Origin: Amycolatopsis azurea DSM 43854
Lineage (GTDB): Bacteria; Actinomycetota; Actinomycetes; Mycobacteriales; Pseudonocardiaceae
DNA length: 64,000 nucleotides
Direction: 5' to 3'
Assembly (NCBI RefSeq): GCF_001995215.1
Contig: NZ_MUXN01000002.1
Coordinates: 62,001-126,000 of the forward strand
The position numbers and the translations under genes are program-made. Positions 7,853 to 17,460 of this stretch are shown one piece after another. The notes beneath the pieces are model-generated. The model saw only the letters and a list, made by a program, of their open reading frames with translations, did no database searches and was not told where the DNA came from. Every line of letters starts with the position of its first letter. Within the stretch, counting starts at the first letter, position 1.

Positions 7853-10800
7853 CTACTGCTTGATGACACTGACGACGGCGTTGCCGCTGCCGTTGATCTT
7901 GGTCCCGATCGGGACATAGTCCACGATGCCGTCCTTCTGCCCTTGCCAGACCAGATCGCCGATCAGGTTACGGCCGTCCTTCTGAGGCGAGTTCCGCATC
8001 GCGTGCGCGATGTCGGTGAGGTACTCGGAGCTGCCCTGATCCATCTTGTTGGGGTTGTTGGTGCGATCCGGCAGGGGCCGCATGGTGCCGGTGTCGGGAT
8101 CGAACCACTGGGTCCGCCCCTTCATCGGTCCGCCGACGAGTTGCGAACCCCCGCCCTTCGCCTCGATGACGTGCAGCTTGTTCCCGTCGAAGTACGCCAC
8201 GTCGACCACGCCGGAGTTGTTGAACTTGACCGCGTTCGGCCACGGTTTGCCCTGGGTGGTCGTGTAGTCGTCCTTCGAGAGCGGATTCTTCACCGACGGG
8301 GTGTGCAGGTTCAGATCGTCCTTGCCGGTGGTCTTCTTGATGTAGTCGAGAGCACCGGCCTCGCCCATGTCTTCGGAACGGTTCTTCTTCGTCTTCCCGT
8401 TGGCGTCCTTCTTACCGATCTTGGCCTTCCACTTCTTGTACGCGTCGACCGCGGGATCCTTGAGGTTCCGGTTCACGATGTTGCCGGGCTTGAAGATCCG
8501 GTGCCGCTTGGCTTTCGAGCCGCTCGCGTTCGTCTTGTCGTTCTTGCCGTTCTTCCGGCCGCCGATCCCTCGGGTGCCGCCGCCACCGCCGTCCTTGCAC
8601 GGGCCGAGGCCGAGCGGATCGCTCACCTCGAGCGGGTTGGGGACATAGGTGACCGGGTTCGGGGCCGGTTCCAGGCCGAGCGGGTCCGGGCTGAGATAAC
8701 GCCCGGTTTCCGGGTCGTAGTACCGGTAGACGTTGTAGTGCAGCCCGGTTTCGGCGTCGTGGAACTGGCCGGGGAACCGCAGAGGCGTGCCCGCGGCCAC
8801 GCCTCCCGCGCCCCACAAGGTGCTCTGGTCCTGCCAGACCGGACGGCCGTCGGCGTCGATCAGTTCGAGCGGGCTGCCGACCCGGTCGGTGATCACCGTG
8901 GCGAACCGGGCGGCGTCGCGGGAACGGTCGAACTGGGCGACCGGCCGGTCGTCCTCGGGATGGTGTTCCCAGGTGGTCACCTCATCGCCGGACCACTGCT
9001 CGACGATCATCGTGCCGTCCCATACGAAGGTGACTTCTTCGGCGATCACGGGCGGTGCGCCGGGAGCGGGGGAGACGAGGCGCTGCTTGGCGATCCGCCT
9101 GCCCATCGGGTCGTAGCGGTACACCCAGAGCGAGCCGTCGGGGGTGGTCGCCGAAGTGAGCCTGTCGAGGGCGTTCCAAGTGAAGCGCCAGACCAGTTCC
9201 CGGCCCGTGAGGTCGCGGACGCGGCGGACGATCAGCCGTCCCTGTCCGTCGTATTCGTAGGCCGCGGTGGACGTGCCGAGGAGCCGCGTCCCCTGGTACT
9301 GCCGCTGGTCGGAGCCGACGGTCACGATGTTGCCGCATCCGTCGTACCGGTAGTGCTCGAGCCTGCCAGGCCCGCTGACCTCGGTGATCCTGTCCTCGGC
9401 GTCGAGCTGGAACCGCACGGCGCCGGTCCCGTCCTCCACGGCGGCCAGCACGCCGTCCGGGCGGTACTCGAAGCGGCGCCTGCCGATCTCCTGCCCGCCG
9501 ATCGTGGTGACCTGCTCGGTCAGCCGCTGCTCCTGGTCGTAGGCCTGGGCGAGGACCGGGCCGCCGTCCACCTGCCGCCGCACCTCGACACCGGAGTCGT
9601 GGTCGAAGGTGACCTCGTGCCCGCCCATCTCGAGCGCCGCCGGTTCGCCGTCGTCGGCGTGTCGCCAGACGCTGTCCACGCCCGACGGCGTCCGGCGGGC
9701 CAGGGTGCCGGTCTCGTCGTCGTAGCGGAAGCCGAGCGTGCGCCCGTTCACGGTGTGGCTGACGACCCGCCCCCGGTCGTCCCGTTCGACGGAGACCGTC
9801 GCGTCCGGATTGGCCGCGGTGACGAGCCTGCCCACCGGGTCGTAGGCGAAGGTCGCGACCTCGGTCGGGGTGCGGCGCCACACCACGTTGCCGAGGACGT
9901 CGTAGCCGTACTCCACCGTCTCGCCCGCGCCGTTGACCGAGCGCACCAGCTGCCCCGCAGCGTCGTGCTCGTACCGGGTGATCCGGCCGTCGAAGTCGAT
10001 CTCCTCGACCACGCGCCCCGCGGCATCGTGGACGTAACGCCAGGTCTGGCCGTTCGGGTTGGTGACCGCGACCAGGCGGAGCTCGGTGTCGTAGCCGTAG
10101 GTCGTCCGCGCGCCGGTTCCGTCCACGGTGGCGGTGATCAGGTCGAAAGTGCCGTACTCCGTGGTCGCGGACTGGCCGAGGGCGCGGACGTGGCCGATCT
10201 CGTTGCCCTCGTTGTCGTACCGCCACTGTTCCCGCGCACCGGACGGGCCGGTGCGGGACAGCATCTTGCCTTCGACGTTCCAGGCCAGCCGGGTGTGCCC
10301 GCCTGCCGCGTTCACCATCGTGTGCGGGCGGCCGAACAGGTCCAGCTCGGCCCGGGAATCGGCGGCCGGTTCGCCGCCGGGCGACCCGGTGCCGCCGGGG
10401 GCGCCGGCCGGAGTGGTGCCGGATTCGGCCTCCGGGGTCTCACCGGACACGCCGAGCTGCGCGGTCATCGGGTCGGGAGCCGTGCCGGCCGGATAGGTGC
10501 GGCGCCAGACGCGGCCGTCGGCCTCCACCTCGATGTCGAGAGCGCCGTCCGGGTGCCGGGTGGTGCGGACGCGGCTGCCGTCCGGCCGGATCACCACGGT
10601 GAGTTCGCCGAGCTCGTCGTACTCGTAGCGGGTCGTCCGGCCGAGCGGGTCGGTGCGGGACAGCTGCCGGTCGTAGCGGTCCCAGGTGTAGGCGGTGACG
10701 TTGCCGAGCGGATCTTGTTCGCTCAGCAGCTGGTCGGCCGGGTTGATCCGGAGTTCGCTGGTGTGGCCGAGGGAATCGGTGAACGCGGTGACCAGCCGCT

Positions 10801-12586
10801 CGCTGTCGTAGGTGAATGCTCCGTCATAGAAGCCGCGGTCGCCGACGGTGCGGACGCACCGTCCGGCGGTGTCGTAGATGTAGCGGTACCAGACCCCGTT
10901 GCGGTCCTGCCAGCCGGTCATCCGGCCGACGCCGTCGTAGTCGAACTGCTGGGGAAGGCCGGTGGAGTCGACGATTCCGGTGAGCCGTCCGAGGCGGTCG
11001 TAGCGATACCGCACGACGACCACCCGGGAGCCGGTGTCCTGGTCGGCCACGCGGACCTCGGTGACCCGGCCGTCGGCGGAGGTGAACTCGACCAGATACC
11101 CCACTGAATGGCGCAGCAGGAGCGGCGCCCCGAGATCGTCGTATTCGACGTCGATGGTGTCGCCGCCGCTGCCTTCCGTGCGGATCAGCGGCAGCACGGC
11201 GCCGCCGCGGCCCGGCAGCGGGGCGAAGACCAGTGACGTGCCGGTCTTCGGGTCGGTCAGCCGGTAGCCGCGCCCGGTGCGCAGCAGCGGGCGGCGCGGG
11301 CCTTCCAGCGGCAGCGTGGCCGCACCGGGTGCCGGCAGCGGGTAGACCAGCCGCATCCCGTCCGGCGAGAACCAGACGGCGTGCTCGTCGTCGAGCTCCA
11401 GCCGCTGGTCCAGCGTCGACGCCCAGGTCGTACCGAACCAGAGACCGGCCCGGTACGACGAGGTGTGCGTGCGTTCCAGGATCAGGTCGAGGGTGTGGGG
11501 CAGCGTCAGGTCCCGCTGGACCAGCAGGACGTCCCCGGTGGCGATGTCGACCGGATCCGTTTTGCACTTCTTGTTCTTGGTCTCGACAGCGCCCTTGCGC
11601 GGCGGATTCGGCTTGTTCGGCGAACCGGACGACCCGGACGGGTTCGTGGAGCCGTTGTCCGGCCCCTTTGTCACGGGCGGCGGACCGTTGGGGGTGGGAT
11701 CGGGGGAACCGTGGGTACTCGACGGGCCGGTGCCACCACCGTTGCCGGACTGCGAACCGCCGCCGGGCCCCTTGGCGCTGGACGCGCTGGTGCCTTCGTC
11801 GATGTCGGTCTTCTTGGCGGACTTCGTGCTGCCCGGCGTCAGCTTCTTGAGCGACTTCGCCGCGTCGGCGAACAGGTCGTCGGCGCGTTTGAGCAGCGGC
11901 ATCAGGGCTTTGAGCGCCTTGACCAGTTTCTTGGTGAGGCCGGCGATCTTGTTCGCCGTCTTGGTGACCGCGGCGACCACCTGGGGGACGACCCAGGTGA
12001 GCCCGATGCCGAGGGTGAACACCACCTGGAGCGCCCAGCTGACCAGGTGCCCGACCAGTTCGGCGATGATGTCGCGGACCAGCGTCCGCACCGCGGCCAC
12101 GACCTCGCCCGCGGTCTGCACACCGCTTCCCGCGCCCTCGGCGCCCTTTTGCGCCGCGGTGATCAGCGTCGCGGTGTCCTCGGCGCGCTTGCGGTAGTTG
12201 TCGCCCGCTTCGCCCTTCCAGCTCCCGGTGTCGGCCTTGACCATGGCCACCAGTTCGGTGCCGACGTCGCCGAGTTCCTTGGCGACGTTCTTCCACGTCT
12301 CGGCCTGCGCCTTGACCTCGTCGGGGTTGCCCGCCAGCGCGTCGAGCGCCTGCTTCAACGGGCCCACGTGCTCCATCAGCCAGCCGACACCCGCGGCGAG
12401 GATCGCGCCGAACGGGTCCATCGCCATCGACAACGCGTCGAGCGCGGTGCCGACCGCCCCCATCGCGACCGATGCCCAATCGCCGCTCTCGATCGCGGAT
12501 TTCAGATCGTTCGCCGACTCCAGCAACGGAATGCCCGAAAAGCCTTGAGTCGAACTCTTGGTTTCCGCGACGAGCGGGTTCCCCAC
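7853..12586 (-). CDS. Rhs/YD-repeat polymorphic toxin with PD-(D/E)xK nuclease tip
   Basis: The 1577-residue protein has four parts. Residues 1 to about 340 are helical and resemble proteins exported by type VII (ESX) systems, with a WxG-like turn (SWKGEAGDNY, near residue 121), a hydrophobic stretch near 190-210 and a Ser/Gly/Pro linker. A DUF6531-type start (DPVDIATGDVLL, near 350) opens the Rhs region of many YD repeats. The Rhs core ends with YYDPETGRYLSPDPLGL near residue 1300. The last 230 residues are a different, Lys/Asn-rich domain with GEAGALDYI, VVDVAYFDG and VIEAKGGG, which fits the E...D...ExK layout of restriction-like nucleases. The start is GTG 12586. No signal peptide is present. 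The candidate immunity gene follows by 11 bp. Confidence 0.88.
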   Translation of the reverse strand: MGNPLVAETKSSTQGFSGIPLLESANDLKSAIESGDWASVAMGAVGTALDALSMAMDPFGAILAAGVGWLMEHVGPLKQALDALAGNPDEVKAQAETWKNVAKELGDVGTELVAMVKADTGSWKGEAGDNYRKRAEDTATLITAAQKGAEGAGSGVQTAGEVVAAVRTLVRDIIAELVGHLVSWALQVVFTLGIGLTWVVPQVVAAVTKTANKIAGLTKKLVKALKALMPLLKRADDLFADAAKSLKKLTPGSTKSAKKTDIDEGTSASSAKGPGGGSQSGNGGGTGPSSTHGSPDPTPNGPPPVTKGPDNGSTNPSGSSGSPNKPNPPRKGAVETKNKKCKTDPVDIATGDVLLVQRDLTLPHTLDLILERTHTSSYRAGLWFGTTWASTLDQRLELDDEHAVWFSPDGMRLVYPLPAPGAATLPLEGPRRPLLRTGRGYRLTDPKTGTSLVFAPLPGRGGAVLPLIRTEGSGGDTIDVEYDDLGAPLLLRHSVGYLVEFTSADGRVTEVRVADQDTGSRVVVVRYRYDRLGRLTGIVDSTGLPQQFDYDGVGRMTGWQDRNGVWYRYIYDTAGRCVRTVGDRGFYDGAFTYDSERLVTAFTDSLGHTSELRINPADQLLSEQDPLGNVTAYTWDRYDRQLSRTDPLGRTTRYEYDELGELTVVIRPDGSRVRTTRHPDGALDIEVEADGRVWRRTYPAGTAPDPMTAQLGVSGETPEAESGTTPAGAPGGTGSPGGEPAADSRAELDLFGRPHTMVNAAGGHTRLAWNVEGKMLSRTGPSGAREQWRYDNEGNEIGHVRALGQSATTEYGTFDLITATVDGTGARTTYGYDTELRLVAVTNPNGQTWRYVHDAAGRVVEEIDFDGRITRYEHDAAGQLVRSVNGAGETVEYGYDVLGNVVWRRTPTEVATFAYDPVGRLVTAANPDATVSVERDDRGRVVSHTVNGRTLGFRYDDETGTLARRTPSGVDSVWRHADDGEPAALEMGGHEVTFDHDSGVEVRRQVDGGPVLAQAYDQEQRLTEQVTTIGGQEIGRRRFEYRPDGVLAAVEDGTGAVRFQLDAEDRITEVSGPGRLEHYRYDGCGNIVTVGSDQRQYQGTRLLGTSTAAYEYDGQGRLIVRRVRDLTGRELVWRFTWNALDRLTSATTPDGSLWVYRYDPMGRRIAKQRLVSPAPGAPPVIAEEVTFVWDGTMIVEQWSGDEVTTWEHHPEDDRPVAQFDRSRDAARFATVITDRVGSPLELIDADGRPVWQDQSTLWGAGGVAAGTPLRFPGQFHDAETGLHYNVYRYYDPETGRYLSPDPLGLEPAPNPVTYVPNPLEVSDPLGLGPCKDGGGGGTRGIGGRKNGKNDKTNASGSKAKRHRIFKPGNIVNRNLKDPAVDAYKKWKAKIGKKDANGKTKKNRSEDMGEAGALDYIKKTTGKDDLNLHTPSVKNPLSKDDYTTTQGKPWPNAVKFNNSGVVDVAYFDGNKLHVIEAKGGGSQLVGGPMKGRTQWFDPDTGTMRPLPDRTNNPNKMDQGSSEYLTDIAHAMRNSPQKDGRNLIGDLVWQGQKDGIVDYVPIGTKINGSGNAVVSVIKQ

Positions 12587-12825
12587 CGGCCGTTCCCCCT
12601 CCTCAGCTCACGGCATGATCTTCCCATCGAAGGCTATCCAGGAAGCGAGACCGGCGACTTCGCAGGTCCGATCCGTGCCCGAACGGGCATGCCGGATGAC
12701 CCGATCGCTCAAAAATGTGGCGTCACACACCGTTTTTCCGCAATTCTCGGCGCGTCCGGAGGCGGTGCATTGTCCGGATCAAGTCCATTGTGGACGTTCG
12801 TGGAGGAATGAACGGAGGGTGCTTC

Positions 12826-15800
12826 ATGCGCCGAAGAACTCACGTCCTGGGCGGTCTGCTCCTGGTGACCGTTCTCGGGGTGACCGGTGCGCAGGTCGCG
12901 CAGGCCGCTTCCGACCAGCCGCCGACGGCGAACGCCGCGCCGGGTCCGCGCACCCTCACCCTGATCACCGGCGACCGGATCACCGTGCAGGAGCGGCAAG
13001 GCGGAGTACCCGCGCTCTCCGTGCAACCGGGTCCCGGCCGCGAGCGGATGGGTTTCCAGCGCAGCCAGGGCAAGGACGGCTGGTCGGTGTACCCGGCCGA
13101 CGCCCTGCCGCTGGTGGCCGAGGGAGTCCTGGACGAGCGCCTGTTCCGGATCGACCGGCTGCTCGCCGACGGCTACGACGACAGCGCGCGACCGACTCTT
13201 CCGCTGATCGTGCAGCAGGAAGGCACGGCGGCCATCGCGGGCGCGACCGCGGTACGGCGGCTGGACAGCGTCGGCGCGACCGCGTTCGCCCAGCCCAAGG
13301 ACCGTGCGGGGGAGTTCTGGTCCGCGTTGACCGGTCCTCGCGCGGCTTCGGTGCGGAAGGTGTGGCTGGACCGCAAGGTCAAGGCGAACCTCGACCACAG
13401 CGTGCCCCAGATCGGCGCGCCGCAGGCCTGGCGGAGCGGGTTCACCGGCAAGGACGTCAAGGTCGCCGTGCTGGACACCGGTGTCGACGCCGGTCACCCG
13501 GATCTGGCGGGCAAGGTGGTCGCGGCCAAGGACTTCTCCGGCGGCGGCGACCCCACCGACCGGCACGGCCACGGCACGCACGTCGCCTCGACGATCCTCG
13601 GTTCCGGCGCGGCGTCCGGCGGACGGCTCAAGGGCGTCGCGCCCGACGCGGGGCTGCTTGTGGGCAAGGTCCTCGGTGACGACGGCAGCGGCGGCTGGTC
13701 CGAGATCATCAGCGGGATGGAGTGGGCGGTCGCGGAGGGCGCGAAGGTGATCAACCTGAGCCTCGGCGGCGAAGACGGTGACGACATCGATCCGCTGGAA
13801 GCGGCGGTGAACCGGCTCACGAAGGACCACGGCGTCCTGTTCGTGATCGCCGCGGGCAACGACGGGGAACGGGGCGCGGGCACGATCGGGTCGCCGGGCA
13901 GTGCCGACGCGGCGCTCACCGTCGGCGCGGTGGACCGGGCCGACGCGCTCGCGTCGTTCTCCGGCAAGGGACCGCGCCGGGGCGACAACGCAGTCAAACC
14001 GGAGATCGCCGCGCCGGGTGTGGAGATCGTCGCGGCGAAGGCCGGAGGCGGCTACCAGCCGATGTCGGGCACCTCGATGGCGACGCCACATGTGGCGGGC
14101 GCGGCGGCGCTGCTCGTCCAGCGGCATCCCGACTGGCGGCCCGAGCAGCTCAAGGCCGGCCTCACGGGCACCGCGAAGCCTGCCGACGGACCGACCGTCT
14201 TCCAGCAAGGAGCGGGACGGATCGACGTCGCCAAGGCGGTCGAGCAGCGCGTGCACGCCGACGTCACCACGCTGGCCTTCGGCACCGTTCCGGTGGCCGA
14301 CCCGAAACCGCTGACCCGCGAGATCACCTACCGCAACGGCGGCGACGCGCCCCTCGATCTCGACCTGCGGCTGGACGTCCGCGACGAGAACGGGAAGCCG
14401 GCCGTCGACGGCCTGTTCACGGTGGACCGGCCGCGGGTCACCGTGCCCGCCGGGGCGACCGCGACCGCGGTGGTCACCGTGAACCCCGGGCAGAAGCCTC
14501 GCGGTGCCTACGGCGGCACGCTGCTCGCCACCTCCGCCTCCGGTACCGAGGTCCGCAGCCTGATCGGCGCCGACCTCCAGCGCGAGGTCTTTTCGGCCGA
14601 CGTCAGGCTTTTCGACCGCAAGGGCAACGGACCCGGCCCGCAGGGGCCGAGCGGCGTCCTCATCGTGACCAATTTGGACAGTGGTGACCTGAAGATCTAC
14701 GCCGCGAAGGAAGGGGGAGGCCCGATCCGGTTGCCTCAGGGCCGCTACCTGTTCGTCGCGCAGATCGACGAGCGGCCGGGGTCGAGTCTGGTCAGTGAGC
14801 CGGGCTTCGTCCTCGACCGGGACCGGGAAGTCGTGCTGGACGGGCGTTTGGCGAAGCCGGTGACCGTGCGGACGGATCGCGAGGACGCCAGTTCGAACGG
14901 CCAGATCGTCGTCTTCTCCGAAGAGGTCACGGGACGGGGCGCCACGAGCCATTCCTGGTATCAGCCGAGGCTTTTCCACGACGAACAGTACGCCTACGTC
15001 GCTCCCACCCGCACGGCCGTGCCCGGCTTCGGCTTCCTCGTCACGACCATGCTGAGCAAGCAGACCGACGAGGGCCGTTCGGAGAACAGTCCGTACGTCT
15101 ACAACCTGCAATTCCCCAGCGAAGGCAGGGTTCCCGACGTCTCCGCGTACCGGGTGCGCGACCACGATCTGGCGAAGGTGACCGCCACCTACGCCTCCAC
15201 CGGCAAGCAGTGGGGCAACCTTCACGTGCTGCCCTCGCCGTACGACAACGAGGTCGCCTTCGGCAACGCATGGTTCCTCACCGCTCAGGCGCAGTTGCCC
15301 TCGACGCGCGAGGAGTTCTACAGCACCGGGAAGATCCGCTGGCTGAAGCGGCTCTTGGTGCACCGGGCCGGCACCAACGCGACTTGGAGCGACATCCAGG
15401 AAACCGCTTCAGGCGTGGAATACCGTGCGGGGCAACGGTCCAAAGAGGACTGGAATCGCGCGATCGTCGGCCCGACCCTGGCGAAGCTGACCAAGGCGGT
15501 GCGCGACGGTGACACCTTCAGCGTCCTGCTGCCGCTGCTCTCGACACGGGGTGAGCACATCAGCCTTTCGGCGGTGGAAGGCACCACGCGGCTCTCGCGG
15601 AACGGGAAGGAGGTCGGTTCCCTGCCCAGGGTGCCGGGCTACGTCTGGCCGAGCAACGGCCCGGTCACCTTCACCGTGCCGCCCGAGAACGGCGACTACA
15701 CGCTGACAGTCGACGCGAAACGGCCGGAAGGCGCCGACGCCGAGCTGTCCGGAAACGTGGTCATGGAGTGGAAATTCCGTTCGCAGCGGGCAACGGGGGA

Positions 15801-16131
15801 GACGCCGCTTCCGCTGATGACGCTGAGGGCCACCCCGTCGCTCGGCCCGGCCAACGACGCCTGGCGCCTGTTCCCGCTCGCCGTGCCGATCGAGGTCGAG
15901 CGGTCCGCGGGGATGGCGGGCACCGTCCGGCAGGTCACCGCCGAGGCCTCCTTCGACGGTGGGAAAACCTGGCGACGGCAGTTCGTCTTCGGCAGCGGCG
16001 CGCACCGGCAGGCCTTCGTCGTGGCGCCGCCGTTCGGCTCCTCGCCCTTCGTGTCGCTGCGGCTTTCGGCGACCGACTCGGCCGGGAACTCGGTGACGCA
16101 GACGGTCAAGGACGCTTACCGGTTGAGGTAG
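12826..16131 (+). CDS. Secreted S8 subtilisin-like serine protease
   Basis: A 1101-residue exported protease. Residues 1-28 form a Sec signal peptide (basic MRRRTHV, a hydrophobic core, then VAQAAS). A propeptide of about 170 residues follows. The catalytic triad is Asp217 in VLDTGVD, His249 in RHGHGTHVAS and Ser417 in SGTSMATPHVAG, with the oxyanion Asn in AAGNDGE. About 600 further residues form beta-rich domains of unknown role, probably for substrate or surface binding. I choose ATG 12826 because GGAGG is eight bases upstream; ATG 12808 has its purine run one base away. The gene is alone; a long hairpin lies 18 bp after its stop. The 239-bp leader (12587-12825) is AT-richer near 12708-12745 and should hold promoters for this gene. 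Confidence 0.92.
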   Translation: MRRRTHVLGGLLLVTVLGVTGAQVAQAASDQPPTANAAPGPRTLTLITGDRITVQERQGGVPALSVQPGPGRERMGFQRSQGKDGWSVYPADALPLVAEGVLDERLFRIDRLLADGYDDSARPTLPLIVQQEGTAAIAGATAVRRLDSVGATAFAQPKDRAGEFWSALTGPRAASVRKVWLDRKVKANLDHSVPQIGAPQAWRSGFTGKDVKVAVLDTGVDAGHPDLAGKVVAAKDFSGGGDPTDRHGHGTHVASTILGSGAASGGRLKGVAPDAGLLVGKVLGDDGSGGWSEIISGMEWAVAEGAKVINLSLGGEDGDDIDPLEAAVNRLTKDHGVLFVIAAGNDGERGAGTIGSPGSADAALTVGAVDRADALASFSGKGPRRGDNAVKPEIAAPGVEIVAAKAGGGYQPMSGTSMATPHVAGAAALLVQRHPDWRPEQLKAGLTGTAKPADGPTVFQQGAGRIDVAKAVEQRVHADVTTLAFGTVPVADPKPLTREITYRNGGDAPLDLDLRLDVRDENGKPAVDGLFTVDRPRVTVPAGATATAVVTVNPGQKPRGAYGGTLLATSASGTEVRSLIGADLQREVFSADVRLFDRKGNGPGPQGPSGVLIVTNLDSGDLKIYAAKEGGGPIRLPQGRYLFVAQIDERPGSSLVSEPGFVLDRDREVVLDGRLAKPVTVRTDREDASSNGQIVVFSEEVTGRGATSHSWYQPRLFHDEQYAYVAPTRTAVPGFGFLVTTMLSKQTDEGRSENSPYVYNLQFPSEGRVPDVSAYRVRDHDLAKVTATYASTGKQWGNLHVLPSPYDNEVAFGNAWFLTAQAQLPSTREEFYSTGKIRWLKRLLVHRAGTNATWSDIQETASGVEYRAGQRSKEDWNRAIVGPTLAKLTKAVRDGDTFSVLLPLLSTRGEHISLSAVEGTTRLSRNGKEVGSLPRVPGYVWPSNGPVTFTVPPENGDYTLTVDAKRPEGADAELSGNVVMEWKFRSQRATGETPLPLMTLRATPSLGPANDAWRLFPLAVPIEVERSAGMAGTVRQVTAEASFDGGKTWRRQFVFGSGAHRQAFVVAPPFGSSPFVSLRLSATDSAGNSVTQTVKDAYRLR

Positions 16132-16148
16132 GTGTCGGTACAGGTGGT

Positions 16149-16190
16149 CGTGAGTGGCGATTCGGGTTAGAACCCGAATCGCCACTCACG
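16149..16190. terminator. Perfect 20-bp hairpin, probable bidirectional terminator
   Basis: Two 20-base arms starting CGTGAGTGGCGATTCGGGTT pair perfectly around a two-base loop AG. It starts 18 bp after the subtilase stop and lies in the convergent gap before the ThiL-like gene. There is no long U-run, as is common in actinomycete terminators. Confidence 0.65.
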
Positions 16191-16234
16191 AGGCCCGGAG
16201 CTCAGCCCCGCGCGCCTGCATACCGGCCTCGGGT

Positions 16235-16287
16235 GTTGCGAAAGTGGCTTCCGCAACCTTCAGCGTTGCGAAAGTGGCTTTCGCAAC
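16235..16287. repeat. Dispersed 53-bp hairpin element, family A copy 1
   Basis: Two 23-bp near-palindromic units, each with half-sites GTTGCGAAAG and CTTTCGCAAC (first unit has CTTCCGCAAC) around TGG, separated by the 7-base spacer CTTCAGC. In this copy the two units are in the same orientation. The second unit extends to a 14-3-14 hairpin at 16261-16291. The same 23-7-23 design recurs at 24873, 43440 and 56401. Confidence 0.8.
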
Positions 16288-16320
16288 GCTGGGCGCCGTC
16301 GGGTAGCGCTGGGCCGAGGG

Positions 16321-16368
16321 GGTCGTGAGTGTTTCGGGTCGTTCTAACGACACTTTCCACTCACGACC
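16321..16368. terminator. Two-level hairpin in convergent gap
   Basis: Outer arms GGTCGTGAGTG and CACTCACGACC (11 bp) enclose an inner 6-2-6 stem GTCGTT-CT-AACGAC. It lies 10 bp beyond the stop of the ThiL-like gene and probably ends that operon. The CGTGAGTG arms are shared with the hairpin at 16149, so the two may be related repeats. Confidence 0.5.
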
Positions 16369-16377
16369 CGCCGGAGC

Positions 16378-17460
16378 TCAGCCCGCGCGCCTGCCGAGGA
16401 CCTCGGTGATCAGCTTCGGAAGCTCGCCACCGTGCCACGAACTCGGCGAGAAGCGCTCCTGCGCGATCCCTTCCCAAGGTTCGCCGTCGTCCAGCGAGAT
16501 GCCTTCCTCGCGGGGAACGAGGGTGCCGATCTCCTGCGCGGCGACGCCTTCCGCGGCGAGCGTCTTCCTGGCGAGTTCGACGTCGTCCGGCCGCACGGCG
16601 ACCACGAGTGTCCAATCGCCCCAGGCCTGCGCGAGTTCGAACCGGCCGAGTCCCGACTGTTCGCAGACGTCGGCGGGCGCGTTGTCGAGCTGGATGTCCG
16701 TCGTGATCCGCGCGCCGAGACCGTTGGCGCCGCACAGGGTCCGCACGGTCGGGAAAAGGCCGTCGGACACGTCCATCGCCGCGCGCGCCAGCCCCGCCGT
16801 GGCGAGGATCTTCCCGGCGGCCACCTGGGCCATCGGACGGCAGGCGCGGTCACGGATCTCCGCGACGACCGACTCCGGGAGCCGAGCCTGCTCTTCGACG
16901 AGCAACGCGTACGCCCAGAGGTAGCCGGGCGAACCGACCAGCAGCAGGCGATCGCCGGCCTCGGCCCCCGCGCGCCCGAGCCTGCTCCCGGGAACGCACC
17001 GGCCGATCGCGGTCGCGGTGAGCTGCCGGACCGGACCGTCCCGGAGATCGCCGCCGACGACCTTGGTCCCGTGTGTCGCCGCGCAGTCGTCCACGCCGTC
17101 GAGAAGCCGCCGGAATTCGCCGGCCGTGGTCGTCTTCGGCAGGGTGTAGTTGACGACCAGGCCGAGCGGGGTGGCGCCGGCCGCCGCCAGATCGGACAGG
17201 TTGATCGTCGCCAGCAGCCAGCCCGCGTGGTACGGATCCATTTCGCCCAGGATGGTGACCAGGGGAGTGGGGCAGCTGTCGGTGGTGGCGACCAGTTCGC
17301 CGCGAAGCCCTTCTTCGGCGTCGAGGACCGCGCAGTCGTCACCGAACCCGTGGACGCCGCCGTAGCGCGGCCGCAGGATGTGTTCCAGGATGGCGTGTTC
17401 GCCGAGTTCGCCGAGGTGCACGTCGTCACCGACGGGCGAGAGTTCAGTTACGACCGACAT
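16378..17460 (-). CDS. ThiL/PurM-superfamily kinase-like protein
   Basis: A 360-residue protein of the AIR synthase/ThiL fold. It has the N-terminal GFGDDCAVLDAEEG, SDLAAAGATPLG, GGDLRDG and the C-terminal-domain motif AAMDVSDGLF, all seen in thiamine-monophosphate kinase, so ATP and metal binding look intact. The usual ThiL function is possible, but the setting is odd: it is the last gene of an operon with an XRE/alpha-toroid regulator, a cupin and a dCTP deaminase-like protein, and it overlaps the last by 17 bp. A phosphorylation step on a nucleotide-derived compound is an alternative. ATG 17460 is used; a start at a downstream GTG would remove the overlap but shorten an ordinary N-terminus. 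Confidence 0.8.
   Translation of the reverse strand: MSVVTELSPVGDDVHLGELGEHAILEHILRPRYGGVHGFGDDCAVLDAEEGLRGELVATTDSCPTPLVTILGEMDPYHAGWLLATINLSDLAAAGATPLGLVVNYTLPKTTTAGEFRRLLDGVDDCAATHGTKVVGGDLRDGPVRQLTATAIGRCVPGSRLGRAGAEAGDRLLLVGSPGYLWAYALLVEEQARLPESVVAEIRDRACRPMAQVAAGKILATAGLARAAMDVSDGLFPTVRTLCGANGLGARITTDIQLDNAPADVCEQSGLGRFELAQAWGDWTLVVAVRPDDVELARKTLAAEGVAAQEIGTLVPREEGISLDDGEPWEGIAQERFSPSSWHGGELPKLITEVLGRRAG

Noticed and set aside
7943..11107. A 1054-codon open frame on the + strand opposite the Rhs gene
   Set aside because: It is rich in Arg, Val and Gly and shows no domain; the frame is open only because the Rhs gene is GC-rich at third positions.
12709..15363. An 884-codon minus-strand frame opposite the subtilase gene
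   Set aside because: Shadow of the GC-rich subtilase; no domain or ribosome-binding site.
16235..16291. Family A repeats as a CRISPR array
   Set aside because: Only two units per site, a fixed 7-bp spacer and hairpin symmetry; no cas genes.
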